From Planctomycetaceae bacterium (lineage in GTDB: Bacteria; Planctomycetota; Planctomycetia; Pirellulales; Thermoguttaceae): DNA of 9,185 bases. The notes beneath the pieces were generated by a model. The model was not told the DNA's origin and did no database searches. It saw only the letters and a list, made by a program, of their open reading frames with translations. Positions 1 through 6,681 of the stretch are shown here, piece by piece (position 1 is the first letter of the stretch; each line of letters opens with the position of its first letter). A program made the translations under genes and the position numbers. The stretch is from positions 1-9,185 of the forward strand of contig WRCR01000136.1 in NCBI GenBank assembly GCA_009783865.1, read 5' to 3'.

Positions 1-2
1 CC

Positions 3-353
3 CGTTTGAATCCTGATAGCAACGATAACATCACAATCAATTCGGCTGCGCTTGCGCTGGGACAACTCGATGCGAAGTCGGCTGTTCCATATCTGATTGA
101 TGCGCTGGAGACCGTTCATCGTCAAAAATTTACAGAACAAGCACCTGCGCCTGCTTTTGGAAACAACGGAAACATCGTGATGGGCAGCGGTTCCAAACAG
201 GTAATTGTTGATAAAGCGTTTCTGAACACTGAAGTTCTTAATGCTTTGATGCGTTTGACCAAACAGAATTTTCAGTATGATAAAAACCTCTGGAAGAATT
301 GGCTCTTCGATGCCCGCAGAACTGCATTTTTTGATGCGCGACGCGGCGGTTGA
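3..353 (+). CDS. HEAT-repeat protein, C-terminal end only (5' partial)
   Basis: This is the last ~116 codons of a gene that enters the window from the left; the frame is already open at position 3, and the TTG at position 6 is not needed as a start. The segment NSAALALGQLDAKSAVPYLI is a typical HEAT/PBS-lyase-type helical repeat (A-x-x-A-L-x-x-L, then A-V-P-x-L). The following part, with LNALMRLTKQNF and WKNWL, resembles the last repeat of planctomycete HEAT proteins, where an 'LT...F..D...W..W' signature is common (from memory). HEAT repeats form a protein-binding solenoid, so no enzymatic role can be given. The gene converges on the minus-strand Sel1 gene with only 23 bases between the two stop codons and no obvious terminator there. 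The ending FDARRTAFFDARRGG contains a duplicated FDARR. Confidence 0.75.
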   Translation, partial: RLNPDSNDNITINSAALALGQLDAKSAVPYLIDALETVHRQKFTEQAPAPAFGNNGNIVMGSGSKQVIVDKAFLNTEVLNALMRLTKQNFQYDKNLWKNWLFDARRTAFFDARRGG

Positions 354-376
354 TAATCGTCCAAGATTTCACTGTA

Positions 377-1234
377 TCATTTGGTGTCAATTCTTTGTAA
401 TGCATGAGCAGCCTTTGCATGTCCTTGTTGCGCCGCCCAGCGAAGCCATTTTTTCGCTTCCTCTCTGTCTTTACGAATAAGAACGTTATTGTAGGTGCCG
501 TTGTAATAAGCGATGCCTAATTTATACTGACTTTCAGAATCACCAGTTGCGGCAGACATTTTAAGACGTTCAAATTCATTGTCAGACACCTGCGGCACTG
601 GTTCAATAATTTCCAATCCGCTTCCCTCTAAAATTGAAAAGTCCGGCACCGGCGTTGGCGGATGGGCTGAAATGTACGGCTGCGGATTCGCATTCATCAA
701 TTCCAGAATGATACGACCGACTTCTTCGGCATCTTCTGCACCAATGGATTGACCTTCAATTAAGGACGGTTTGAAGTTGATTTCTACAGGAAAAAAATGA
801 CCGGAACCAACAACACCGATACTCAAAACACGATAAAAAACGTATATGTATAATCCGATGCCGACGAATATGCAGGTCAAAAACAGCATGCCGAGTGAAC
901 TCAGTATTTCACCACTAAAGAGTAGTCCAAATGTGTAGAAAAATGAAAGCACACCGAGTCCCCAAAAAAAGAGCGGTGCCAGCCATGCGCGGTTAAAACC
1001 ATCCCGTATTTCGCTGATTTTTCTGATAGGGACTGTTCTTTTGAAGTATCCCCAAAAAGTTCCTGCTTCAAGACAGAAATTCTTTTCAGTAACAGTCAGG
1101 TGGACAGTCGGGTCAATGCCGGCAAGCGACATCAGAAAAGAGATGATACCTGCGCGCCGTACACCGATATGAACGTACACCCCGTTGATGTCGGGTTGAT
1201 GAGATGCCCGCCATTCTTTAACTACATACGCCAT
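377..1234 (-). CDS. Membrane protein: PH-like region, two TM segments, C-terminal Sel1 repeat
   Basis: A 285-residue protein of unknown function. Residues ~33-83 (LAGIDPTVHLTVTEKNF, then VPIRKISEI) read like the first half of a bacterial PH-like (bPH) domain. The domain is interrupted by two hydrophobic segments at ~84-107 and ~109-135 and resumes with strands around 136-160. Residues ~229-282 form one Sel1-like repeat: GDSESQYKLGIAYYNG, a short insert, then EEAKKWLRWAAQQGHAKA. Sel1 repeats mediate protein contacts, and the PH-like region may contact membrane or partners. Both roles are family knowledge, not shown here. The ATG at 1234 is preceded by AAAGGTG with a 7-base gap, a good ribosome binding site. 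The gene lies 57 bases after fabZ on the same strand and is probably co-transcribed. No catalytic motif is visible. Confidence 0.85.
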   Translation of the reverse strand: MAYVVKEWRASHQPDINGVYVHIGVRRAGIISFLMSLAGIDPTVHLTVTEKNFCLEAGTFWGYFKRTVPIRKISEIRDGFNRAWLAPLFFWGLGVLSFFYTFGLLFSGEILSSLGMLFLTCIFVGIGLYIYVFYRVLSIGVVGSGHFFPVEINFKPSLIEGQSIGAEDAEEVGRIILELMNANPQPYISAHPPTPVPDFSILEGSGLEIIEPVPQVSDNEFERLKMSAATGDSESQYKLGIAYYNGTYNNVLIRKDREEAKKWLRWAAQQGHAKAAHALQRIDTK

Positions 1235-1291
1235 GTTTATGCACCTTTTTGCCGGAACGTGATAAAAATCCGAAGTGTTTATGGAGTTCGT

Positions 1292-1777
1292 CTATGTTGT
1301 CAGCGGCACGCCTTTGATGATGCCCTCGCATACAATGTTATTTTTCACCAGACCGACAAACTCTGCGCTGATGAGCAGTTTTCTAGCGTGAATAAGTTTT
1401 GCTTGAATTATCAGGCGGTCACCGGGACGTACAATGCCGCGAAAACGGATTTCGTCGAGTCCGCCCAGACCGACAATACTGCCGGGCGATAAAAAGTGTT
1501 TGTTTGCGAAGAAACTGGCTAACTGCGCAACGGCTTCGCACATCAACACGCCGGGCATCAGCGGTGACTCCGGGAAATGTCCGCGAGTCCAAAAGTCCTT
1601 ATCAGTGATGTCAACATAACCGACGGCGCGGTTGTTTCCAACATCTTCGTAAAGTATCCCCGACAGTATTTCCATCTCGAAACGGTGCCGGTTATACTTC
1701 CGAATTTCTTCTATACCGGCAACAGGAACGTTTTCGTCGTATAGTGCCGGTTCTATTAAAATACCTCTGCGTACCAT
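1292..1777 (-). CDS. fabZ: 3-hydroxyacyl-ACP dehydratase, FabZ family (hot-dog fold)
   Basis: The 161-residue product carries the FabZ signature RGHFPESPLMPGVLMCEAVAQL. It includes the catalytic His at residue 67 (GHFP) and Glu at 81 (CEAVAQL), which dehydrate 3-hydroxyacyl-ACP to trans-2-enoyl-ACP in type II fatty-acid synthesis in the cytoplasm. Later conserved parts are a GGLDEIRFRG strand with the RPGD turn (118-120), as in the family. The N-terminal arm of ~50 residues (with EIRKYNRHRFEM) is longer than in E. coli FabZ and matches my memory of a planctomycete subfamily, which may be a paralogue with its own substrate range. The ATG at 1777 is the first in-frame start after a TGA at 1796-1798, and no clear Shine-Dalgarno precedes it. 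It sits 24 bases after the small basic gene and upstream of the Sel1 gene, likely one operon. Confidence 0.93.
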   Translation of the reverse strand: MVRRGILIEPALYDENVPVAGIEEIRKYNRHRFEMEILSGILYEDVGNNRAVGYVDITDKDFWTRGHFPESPLMPGVLMCEAVAQLASFFANKHFLSPGSIVGLGGLDEIRFRGIVRPGDRLIIQAKLIHARKLLISAEFVGLVKNNIVCEGIIKGVPLTT

Positions 1778-1801
1778 ACCATCAATGTGTCGTAGTCAGT
1801 G

Positions 1802-1900
1802 TTAGGTTTTAACCTGATGCCGCTTTGTTTTACGGAGTTTGGAATTAGCAGGACGTTTGCCGTGATTTCCCTTTTTCTTTTTATGTTGCGGTTTTGCCAT
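1802..1900 (-). CDS. Small very basic protein, 32 residues
   Basis: Below the usual ORF-length cutoff, but well supported. It has an ATG at 1900, a GGAG site seven bases upstream, and a 32-codon frame closed by TAA at 1802-1804. The product begins MAKPQHKKKKGNHGKRPAN and ends KRHQVKT. About 12 of 32 residues are Lys or Arg, there are four His and no acidic residues, and both ends are Lys-rich. Such composition is typical of RNA-binding or ribosome-associated peptides (compare bTHX, which it resembles only in style). No family can be named with confidence. It is the first gene after the TATAAT box at 1955-1960 and lies 24 bases ahead of fabZ. An alternative is a chance short ORF, but the ribosome site, promoter position and biased composition argue against that. 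Confidence 0.65.
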   Translation of the reverse strand: MAKPQHKKKKGNHGKRPANSKLRKTKRHQVKT

Positions 1901-1954
1901 CGAAACGCTCCATTCTCATTTGTGATTTTCGTTTGAAACATTATTAACCCAAGC

Positions 1955-1960
1955 ATTATA
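1955..1960 (-). promoter_or_regulatory. Putative -10 box of the minus-strand operon
   Basis: On the minus strand this is a perfect TATAAT, about 55 bases before the ATG of the small basic gene. It would give a 5' leader of roughly 48 bases. The -35 region is poor (TTTTCA at 16 bases spacing), so the assignment rests mainly on the -10 box and its position. Confidence 0.45.
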
Positions 1961-2194
1961 AGAAAAAATGGGATTTTGAAAAGGGGTAAGGGCAGTTTGC
2001 TTAGCGGCGGTTATTAAAACCGCCCTAAATAATCGTTATAACCGCCGTATCCGTTAAATTTCTCCTTTTCGGCAGATAATTACCGTTCTTTTCGGTACAT
2101 ACTGCGGCAAGGCACCGTATTACATGCTAAAATCTGATACGGTAAAATCCTTTTTGCCGATTGGGGAACTGTATCTTTAGTCAATAATGAAACA
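1961..2194. other. Intergenic region between divergent genes, rich in inverted repeats
   Basis: About 230 bases with no credible gene, between the minus-strand operon and the plus-strand receiver gene. It contains GGCGGTT (2006-2012) able to pair with either of two AACCGCC copies (2018-2024 or 2040-2046), TACCG/CGGTA at 2081-2097, and ACCGTAT/ATACGGT at 2114-2120 and 2137-2143. No good -35/-10 pair for the receiver gene could be recognised. A repressor site or an RNA leader structure is possible but unproven. Confidence 0.5.
2005..2047. repeat. Perfect 10-base inverted repeat with an internal competing arm
   Basis: CGGCGGTTAT (2005-2014) is exactly complementary to ATAACCGCCG (2038-2047). 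A third copy of the arm, AACCGCC at 2018-2024, can pair instead with 2006-2012 over a 5-base loop. The two hairpins are mutually exclusive. No T tract follows on either strand, so it is not a standard terminator. Confidence 0.7.
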
Positions 2195-2638
2195 ATGAGC
2201 GAAACAACATCAACCGGCGAAACAGTACTAGTCCCTGCTTCACAGCAGATATTGAAACTTCTGCCGCAGACCCCGAAAGCGTTCATTGTTGACGATTCCG
2301 TGCCGACACGCCGGATTTTTCGGATGCTGCTCGAAGAATTGGGCTTCACCGTCTCCGAAGCCGTCAATGGAAAAGATGCCCTCGAAAAATTGTGTCCGCT
2401 CATCGGCGAGATGCTAGTGATTTTTTCCGACATCAGTATGCCAAAAATGGACGGCTTCGAATTCTGCTTCAAATTGATGCAGGAACCCTGGTACGACGGT
2501 ACACCGTTTATCCTCGTTTCAACCGAAAGCGATGCAAAAAACGTGATTAAGGGCTTGAAACTCGGTGCCGATGACTTTTTACCGAAACCCTTTGATAAAG
2601 AAATCCTCTCGCAAGTATTGCTGAGAGTGCTACAATAG
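2195..2638 (+). CDS. CheY-like single-domain response regulator
   Basis: The 147-residue product is a receiver domain (residues ~28-147) after a 27-residue variable N-terminus. The acidic pocket is D33-D34 (FIVDDS), the phosphoacceptor is D79 (FSDISMPKMDG), the switch Ser/Thr is S109-T110 (LVSTES), and the conserved Lys is K131 (LPKPFD). All residues needed for phosphorylation are present and there is no output domain. In the family such proteins act by protein contact or as phosphate shuttles. It lies 56 bases ahead of the CheA-type kinase on the same strand, so that kinase is the likely phosphodonor. The ATG at 2195 has no clear Shine-Dalgarno, and a three-codon frame (ATG AAA CAA TGA, 2187-2198) overlaps it, which could aid re-initiation. 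Flagellar or receptor genes are absent, so motility control is not shown. Confidence 0.93.
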   Translation: MSETTSTGETVLVPASQQILKLLPQTPKAFIVDDSVPTRRIFRMLLEELGFTVSEAVNGKDALEKLCPLIGEMLVIFSDISMPKMDGFEFCFKLMQEPWYDGTPFILVSTESDAKNVIKGLKLGADDFLPKPFDKEILSQVLLRVLQ

Positions 2639-2694
2639 AAAAATACCGTTTTGAAATAACCGCGTCCTGTTGATACCTTATACACCGATTCAAA

Positions 2695-4896
2695 ATGTCC
2701 GCTCCTCCGACTGATACAAATATACAAGCCCGCGGTGTTGACCGGATGTTGGTCCGTCTCGAACACCTCGACAAACTGCTGAACCTTGCTGGTGAAGTTA
2801 TTATTACGAGTTCCACGCTTCACGAATTGCAGCGTGATATGACGGATGCCGTCACACACAGCCGGGCGATGACCGAAGGCGACCTGCAAATCATAAAGTC
2901 GGCAGACGAAACCTCAACGCGCATTTCACAAGACCTGCACGACTTGGTGATGGCAATCCGCACCGTCGAAATCGGTGAAACATTCAAACTCTTCCGCCGA
3001 CCCGTGAGAGATTTAGCCCGCAATCTGAAAAAAGAAATCGAACTGAAATTTGAAGGCGAAAAAGTTCTCATCGACAAAGCACTGGCAGAACGCATTGTCG
3101 AACCCTTGCTCCACATGCTCCGCAATGCTGCCGACCACGGTTTGGAAACGCCGATTGAAAGAATACATCAGGGCAAAAACGAAAAAGGGATTATCCTTCT
3201 GCGGGCTGTCGAACACGAAGGCGAAACGGAAATTATCGTTTCCGATGACGGACGCGGAATCAATGAGCAGAAAATCCTTGATAAAGCGCGGACATCGGGG
3301 TCCAATACGTCAGCCGATATTCTAACGATACTCTGCACGCCGGGCTTTTCAACCAAAGAGCGGGCTACGGAGACCTCCGGTCGCGGTGTCGGATTAGACC
3401 TCGTCAATACAATGGTACAGGAATTCAACGGAACATTAACGTTGAACAATGTTCCCAAGAGCGGCTGCACTTTTCATCTGCGGATTCCGAAACTGAAAGC
3501 GGTCAACATCATTGATGCGCTGATAGTCCGCTGCACCGACACGCTTTACGCTTTGTCGATAGACAAAGTCGTCAGTTTGCAGGGAGTCCGCAGCAATGAA
3601 ATTCAGGCATCAATGGACAGAGAGCGGTTTATCCGTTATCTCGGTGAACCGATTGCGCTCTTTGACCTTTCGGAATTAGTCGGCAGCAGTTCGTCTGCGC
3701 AGGAAAATCCTGAACTCGTACCGGTCGTTATTATCGAAGGAAAAAAAGAAAAAATCGCCTGCGTTGTTACGGAATTCCTCGCACCGGCGAAACTGGTGAA
3801 CGTGCCGCTCGCGACGGATATGTTTGACCGTGATGTTACCGGTATTGCCGGTACTTGTATTATCAGCGGCGGAAGAGTCGGTATGACCGTCGATATTGAC
3901 ACGCTGGTTGCAATGGCTGTCGGAGACCCAATCAGACCGAGTGAAGGACACTTTGACGCTTCGTCTTTCTCGGAAAAGCCGGAGCCGGCTTCCTCGTCCG
4001 ATAAAGCGGAAGCGATTCAAAGTTCTGTGCCTTCTACAGTTATCGTAGGACATACGCAAGATGAACTGATAGCGAAATCAAAGTTATCGGCACAGCGGGA
4101 CAGAATCGCCAACCGCATTGAAGAATCCAGTCAGAAGGACTTATCGGATGTTGACATCAGTGACTTGCTCACGGAACTTTCCCGCGGCTTGATGGAATTA
4201 CAGGACGCGCTGATTTCACTCGAACATCATCAAGACCCCGAATTGATGAAGGAAGCATTTCGTCGCCTGCATGCCGCAAAGGGCAACTTCACGATGCTGG
4301 GATACACGGTGTCGGCAACACTGTCGCATCAACTCGAAACACTGTTGGATTATGTCCGCAAAGGCAGCGTAGAATTATCACAGGAATTGATGGACATTCT
4401 GCTTGACGGAGTTGCGGAACTTAATAGTGCAACCAAGAATCTGCCGGCGGAAAACACTGCGCTTCTTGTGCGGATTGATACTGTAATGCGTTCGCTTGAC
4501 AAGACGGAGACGGTTACAGATCCTGACAAGCTGCTTGGAACTACATTTACGCTTGTACCGGTGGTAGAGTTACAATTGCTCGGTGCGTTGAAACAGGGTT
4601 CGCAAACGTATGAGACCTTCATTCGTTTCAAGCCGGGAAGACAAGCGGAGTTTCTTGTCGCTTGTTTGATATTGCGAAAACTTTGTTATTATGGGACAAT
4701 ACTGGCAACACTGCCGAGCGTCGGAGACATCGAGAACGGATATTGCGGACAAGCGATTAAAGTCCTCTGGACTTCTTTGTTGAAACCCGATGAGTTGAAA
4801 GCAGCGATTGACAAAATTGCTCCGCTCTTCGGAATACTTGAACACAGAAGTATTCCGACAACGGTTTTCCGATATGAAACCTCTGCGGAAATATAA
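2695..4896 (+). CDS. cheA: CheA-type histidine kinase with permuted domain order (C-terminal HPt)
   Basis: A 733-residue cytoplasmic kinase. Residues ~15-105 form the dimerisation domain (LEHLDKLLNLAGEVI, as in CheA P3). The ATPase domain follows, with N-box RNAADHG (143-149), G1 box DDGRGI (184-189) and G2 box GRGVGLD (229-235). A CheW-like regulatory domain spans ~266-410, then a charged, Ser-rich linker to ~480. The HPt domain is at ~490-585, with phospho-His H526 in RRLHAAKGN, and a P2-like regulator-binding domain is at ~635-733. In E. coli CheA the order is P1-P2-P3-P4-P5; here it is P3-P4-P5-P1-P2. All catalytic residues are present, so an active kinase is expected. It probably phosphorylates the receiver encoded just upstream. 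The ATG at 2695 gives only ~14 residues before P3 and lacks a clear ribosome site. CheW, receptor and CheR/CheB genes are not in view, so the input signal is unknown. Confidence 0.92.
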   Translation: MSAPPTDTNIQARGVDRMLVRLEHLDKLLNLAGEVIITSSTLHELQRDMTDAVTHSRAMTEGDLQIIKSADETSTRISQDLHDLVMAIRTVEIGETFKLFRRPVRDLARNLKKEIELKFEGEKVLIDKALAERIVEPLLHMLRNAADHGLETPIERIHQGKNEKGIILLRAVEHEGETEIIVSDDGRGINEQKILDKARTSGSNTSADILTILCTPGFSTKERATETSGRGVGLDLVNTMVQEFNGTLTLNNVPKSGCTFHLRIPKLKAVNIIDALIVRCTDTLYALSIDKVVSLQGVRSNEIQASMDRERFIRYLGEPIALFDLSELVGSSSSAQENPELVPVVIIEGKKEKIACVVTEFLAPAKLVNVPLATDMFDRDVTGIAGTCIISGGRVGMTVDIDTLVAMAVGDPIRPSEGHFDASSFSEKPEPASSSDKAEAIQSSVPSTVIVGHTQDELIAKSKLSAQRDRIANRIEESSQKDLSDVDISDLLTELSRGLMELQDALISLEHHQDPELMKEAFRRLHAAKGNFTMLGYTVSATLSHQLETLLDYVRKGSVELSQELMDILLDGVAELNSATKNLPAENTALLVRIDTVMRSLDKTETVTDPDKLLGTTFTLVPVVELQLLGALKQGSQTYETFIRFKPGRQAEFLVACLILRKLCYYGTILATLPSVGDIENGYCGQAIKVLWTSLLKPDELKAAIDKIAPLFGILEHRSIPTTVFRYETSAEI

Positions 4897-4933
4897 CTAA
4901 CAACCGCATGCCGAAGGGCAGCGGCAGACAAAT

Positions 4934-5596
4934 ATGCTCCCACCTTCAAAATTTTTTCCTGACATTGAAGAGGCGGACAGGAATGGTCTTCTTTGTATCG
5001 GTGATAATTTATTACCGGAAGTTCTTGTTGATGCTTACACGCATGGCATATTTCCGTGGCCTATGCGGTTAAGGAACAGAAAATACGTCACCTGCTGGTT
5101 TTGTCCTGACCCTCGCAGCATCTTTGATTTCGATACTTTTCATGTGCCTCGCCGGCTGGCACAAAAAATACGTAAATGCAAATTTGATATTACACTTGAT
5201 AAGGATTTTGAAAGTGTAATCCGCAACTGTGCCGCTGCACATTCTAATAAAGATGAAACGTGGATAACACCGATATTGATTGACGCTTTCATCAATCTGC
5301 ATAAACTCGGTGTCACTCATAGTGTAGAAGTGCGGGAAGGTGAAAAACTGGTAGGCGGCATTTACGGCGTGGCTATCAACGGTTTTTTCGCAGGCGAGTC
5401 GATGTTTTCACTGCAAACGGATGCTTCGAAAATCGCGCTGGTTTTTCTGAAGGAACACTTGCAGAAACAGGGTTTTGAATTGTTCGACATACAGGTTGCC
5501 AATCCTCATACGCAGCAGTTTGGAGCGATTGACATTCCTCGCAGCGAATATCTGCAACGTCTTGAATCGGCATTGCGAAAAACGGCGAAGTTTTAG
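4934..5596 (+). CDS. aat: Leucyl/phenylalanyl-tRNA-protein transferase
   Basis: The 220-residue product (E. coli Aat has 234) transfers Leu or Phe from aminoacyl-tRNA to proteins with N-terminal Lys or Arg, marking them for ClpS/ClpAP degradation in the bacterial N-degron pathway. Family motifs appear in order: NGLLCIGDNL (17-26), AYTHGIFPW (34-42), CPDPR (57-61), ETWI (108-111), LHKLGVTHSVEV (122-133), GGIYG (141-145), GESMFS (154-159) and FELFDIQ (181-187). E155, D185 and Q187 align by position with E156, D186 and Q188 of the E. coli active site. Usual 'WWSPDPR' reads WFCPDPR here. The gene lies 37 bases after cheA on the same strand and may share its transcript, though no functional link is evident. 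The ATG at 4934 has no strong Shine-Dalgarno. Confidence 0.96.
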   Translation: MLPPSKFFPDIEEADRNGLLCIGDNLLPEVLVDAYTHGIFPWPMRLRNRKYVTCWFCPDPRSIFDFDTFHVPRRLAQKIRKCKFDITLDKDFESVIRNCAAAHSNKDETWITPILIDAFINLHKLGVTHSVEVREGEKLVGGIYGVAINGFFAGESMFSLQTDASKIALVFLKEHLQKQGFELFDIQVANPHTQQFGAIDIPRSEYLQRLESALRKTAKF

Positions 5597-5618
5597 TGAG
5601 ACGAATTTTTTACACCTA

Positions 5619-5647
5619 TTGCATTCCCCGAAAAAACGTGATATAAT
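5619..5647 (+). promoter_or_regulatory. Strong sigma-70-type promoter
   Basis: TTGCAT (5619-5624), a 17-base spacer, then a perfect TATAAT (5642-5647). This is the best promoter match in the window. It starts 23 bases after the aat stop and points at the non-coding stretch ahead of the GYF_2 gene; the expected start point is near 5654. Confidence 0.75.
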
Positions 5648-5653
5648 ACATCT

Positions 5654-5950
5654 GTAATTAAAAATACCCATCCGGCGTGGTGCCGGATGGAATGAATTAA
5701 GAGTTTCGTCAACAATTCAATAACTGCCGCGAGGTGGGTTGGTTGACTTCACGTTGCAAACGGTAAAAGCCGAGTGAAGAGAAACCAATGACAGTGAAGA
5801 CGTTGCGATACTCCCGAAAGGGGAGCGTCTGCGCACTGTCAATGGGAATCTTCTGCGCTAGGTATCAAACCCTTCAGCACCGTATTGCAACACGGGAAGT
5901 GAACCTCTATTGAACGCATCGCTCCCGTCTAGAGCGTGTCTTGTTGCCGT
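5654..5950 (+). ncRNA. Candidate structured RNA or long structured 5' leader
   Basis: This stretch follows a strong promoter and has no credible coding frame. A hairpin near the predicted 5' end has a 9-bp perfect stem (5668-5676 with 5682-5690). The remainder closes on itself through nested long-range pairs: CAACAA (5710-5715) with TTGTTG (5941-5946), TTCAATA (5716-5722) with TATTGAA (5908-5914), and GAGGT (5731-5735) with ACCTC (5903-5907). Inside are three branches. The first is TTGGTT and CTTCAC (5739-5752) with GTGAAG and AACCAA (5774-5788). The second is GACAGTG (5790-5796) with CACTGTC (5834-5840), enclosing AGACG/CGTCT and a CTCCC-GAAAG-GGGAG tip. The third is CTTC and CCGT (5872-5883) with ACGG and GAAG (5892-5899). 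A side hairpin CGCTC/GAGCG sits at 5920-5936. I recognise no known RNA class. It could be an independent RNA or the leader of the GYF_2 mRNA. Pairings were found by eye, without energy calculation or covariation. Confidence 0.45.
5668..5690 (+). other. Perfect 9-bp GC-rich stem-loop
   Basis: CCATCCGGC and GCCGGATGG flank a GTGGT loop, about 14 bases after the predicted transcription start. It lacks a following T tract, so it is more likely a 5'-stabilising or regulatory hairpin than a terminator. Confidence 0.7.
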
Positions 5951-5987
5951 TTCTCAGAGAGATTCCTACAACTTATCAGAACTTCCG

Positions 5988-6668
5988 ATGGCAAACTGGT
6001 ATTACTATAACAAAAACGGTGAAAAAGTTGGTCCAATATCGACGACAACCCTGAAGTCATTGGCTCTTCAAGGGGTGATTACCCGAGAAACCAATATCGA
6101 AAATAACAATGGACGTTCCTTAATTGCGGGGAAAGTAACCGGTTTGGAGTTTCCCAAAACTACACAGACCGATGCGTCACCGCCAGTAAAGAAGACGGAA
6201 ATTTACGGCATGGCTGGTCAAACTTCAGTGCCGAATCCACCCGCGACCACTCGTGTGCAAGATGCTCCAACCTACTTTTACATGGACGTAAATGGTCAAA
6301 AACAAGGTCCAATTAACAAACGGCAACTTGACGAACTGGCGGCACGAGGAATCATTAAGCCCAATACGCAGATGGAAACCAAAAGCGGTCAAAAGGGATT
6401 TGCGGGACAAATTTCCGGATTATTTCCACCTTCGGCTTCGCCGTCGCCGCCCGTTCCACAAGGGCAGCCAGGACCAAATAATTCGGCAAATTTGCCGCCG
6501 CAGAAATCCATACAGGATATAAAAAAGGAAGTCCAAACATTGACGGCAAATACAAAGAAAACCATTGAGGAGTTGGCGGTAATCAGAACAGGAATAGCCA
6601 TCATGGCAAGTATAGCAGGCGGTATCCTGTTTTTCATATTCATATTTATTGCCGGAGCATTCAAATAG
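5988..6668 (+). CDS. Tail-anchored protein with two GYF_2 domains
   Basis: A 226-residue protein from the ATG at 5988. That start is chosen because GYF_2 proteins usually begin within a few residues of W-Y-Y, here MANWYYYNKNGEKVGPI; an upstream TTG at 5910 would add 26 unrelated residues and overlap the RNA structure. GYF_2 (DUF4339) domains lie at ~3-56 and ~95-147 (TYFYMDVNGQKQGPINKRQL), each with the Y-Y/F-Y, G-P and L-x-x-L-A-x-x-G-I pattern. Next come a Pro-rich linker (~150-172), a helical or coiled segment (~174-198) and one C-terminal hydrophobic segment (~201-223) ending AFK. The topology expected is cytoplasmic GYF_2 domains anchored by the tail. GYF-type domains bind Pro-rich peptides; that is family knowledge, and the partner is unknown. 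It leads a same-strand group ending in an FtsK-type ATPase. No good ribosome site is visible. Confidence 0.88.
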   Translation: MANWYYYNKNGEKVGPISTTTLKSLALQGVITRETNIENNNGRSLIAGKVTGLEFPKTTQTDASPPVKKTEIYGMAGQTSVPNPPATTRVQDAPTYFYMDVNGQKQGPINKRQLDELAARGIIKPNTQMETKSGQKGFAGQISGLFPPSASPSPPVPQGQPGPNNSANLPPQKSIQDIKKEVQTLTANTKKTIEELAVIRTGIAIMASIAGGILFFIFIFIAGAFK

Positions 6669-6681
6669 AGAGATACACCAA

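Noticed and set aside
1756..1956. 66-codon minus-strand frame
   Set aside because: It overlaps the 32-codon basic ORF and the fabZ start, has no ribosome site, and shows no protein-like pattern. The basic ORF in another frame has a better start and composition.
2080..2889. 269-codon open frame on the minus strand
   Set aside because: It lies antisense to the receiver gene and the start of cheA, both strongly supported by domain motifs. Its translation shows no recognisable family and is Ser/Thr/Arg-rich, as expected of a shadow frame.
5668..5690. Rho-independent terminator of aat
   Set aside because: The stem is strong, but no T tract follows it and it lies downstream of a near-perfect promoter, so it belongs to the next transcript.
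5654..5950. Assignment as RNase P RNA, tmRNA, SRP RNA, 6S RNA or a T-box
   Set aside because: I looked for the RNase P GAGGAAAGTCC core, the tmRNA ends, the SRP GGAAG-GCAG loop, a 6S-type single long hairpin and the T-box AGGGTGG element, and found none convincingly.
5910..5987. Upstream TTG start adding 26 residues to the GYF_2 protein
   Set aside because: The extra residues are not like the GYF_2 family, the domain starts naturally at MANWYYY, and the stretch overlaps the 3' half of the predicted RNA fold.
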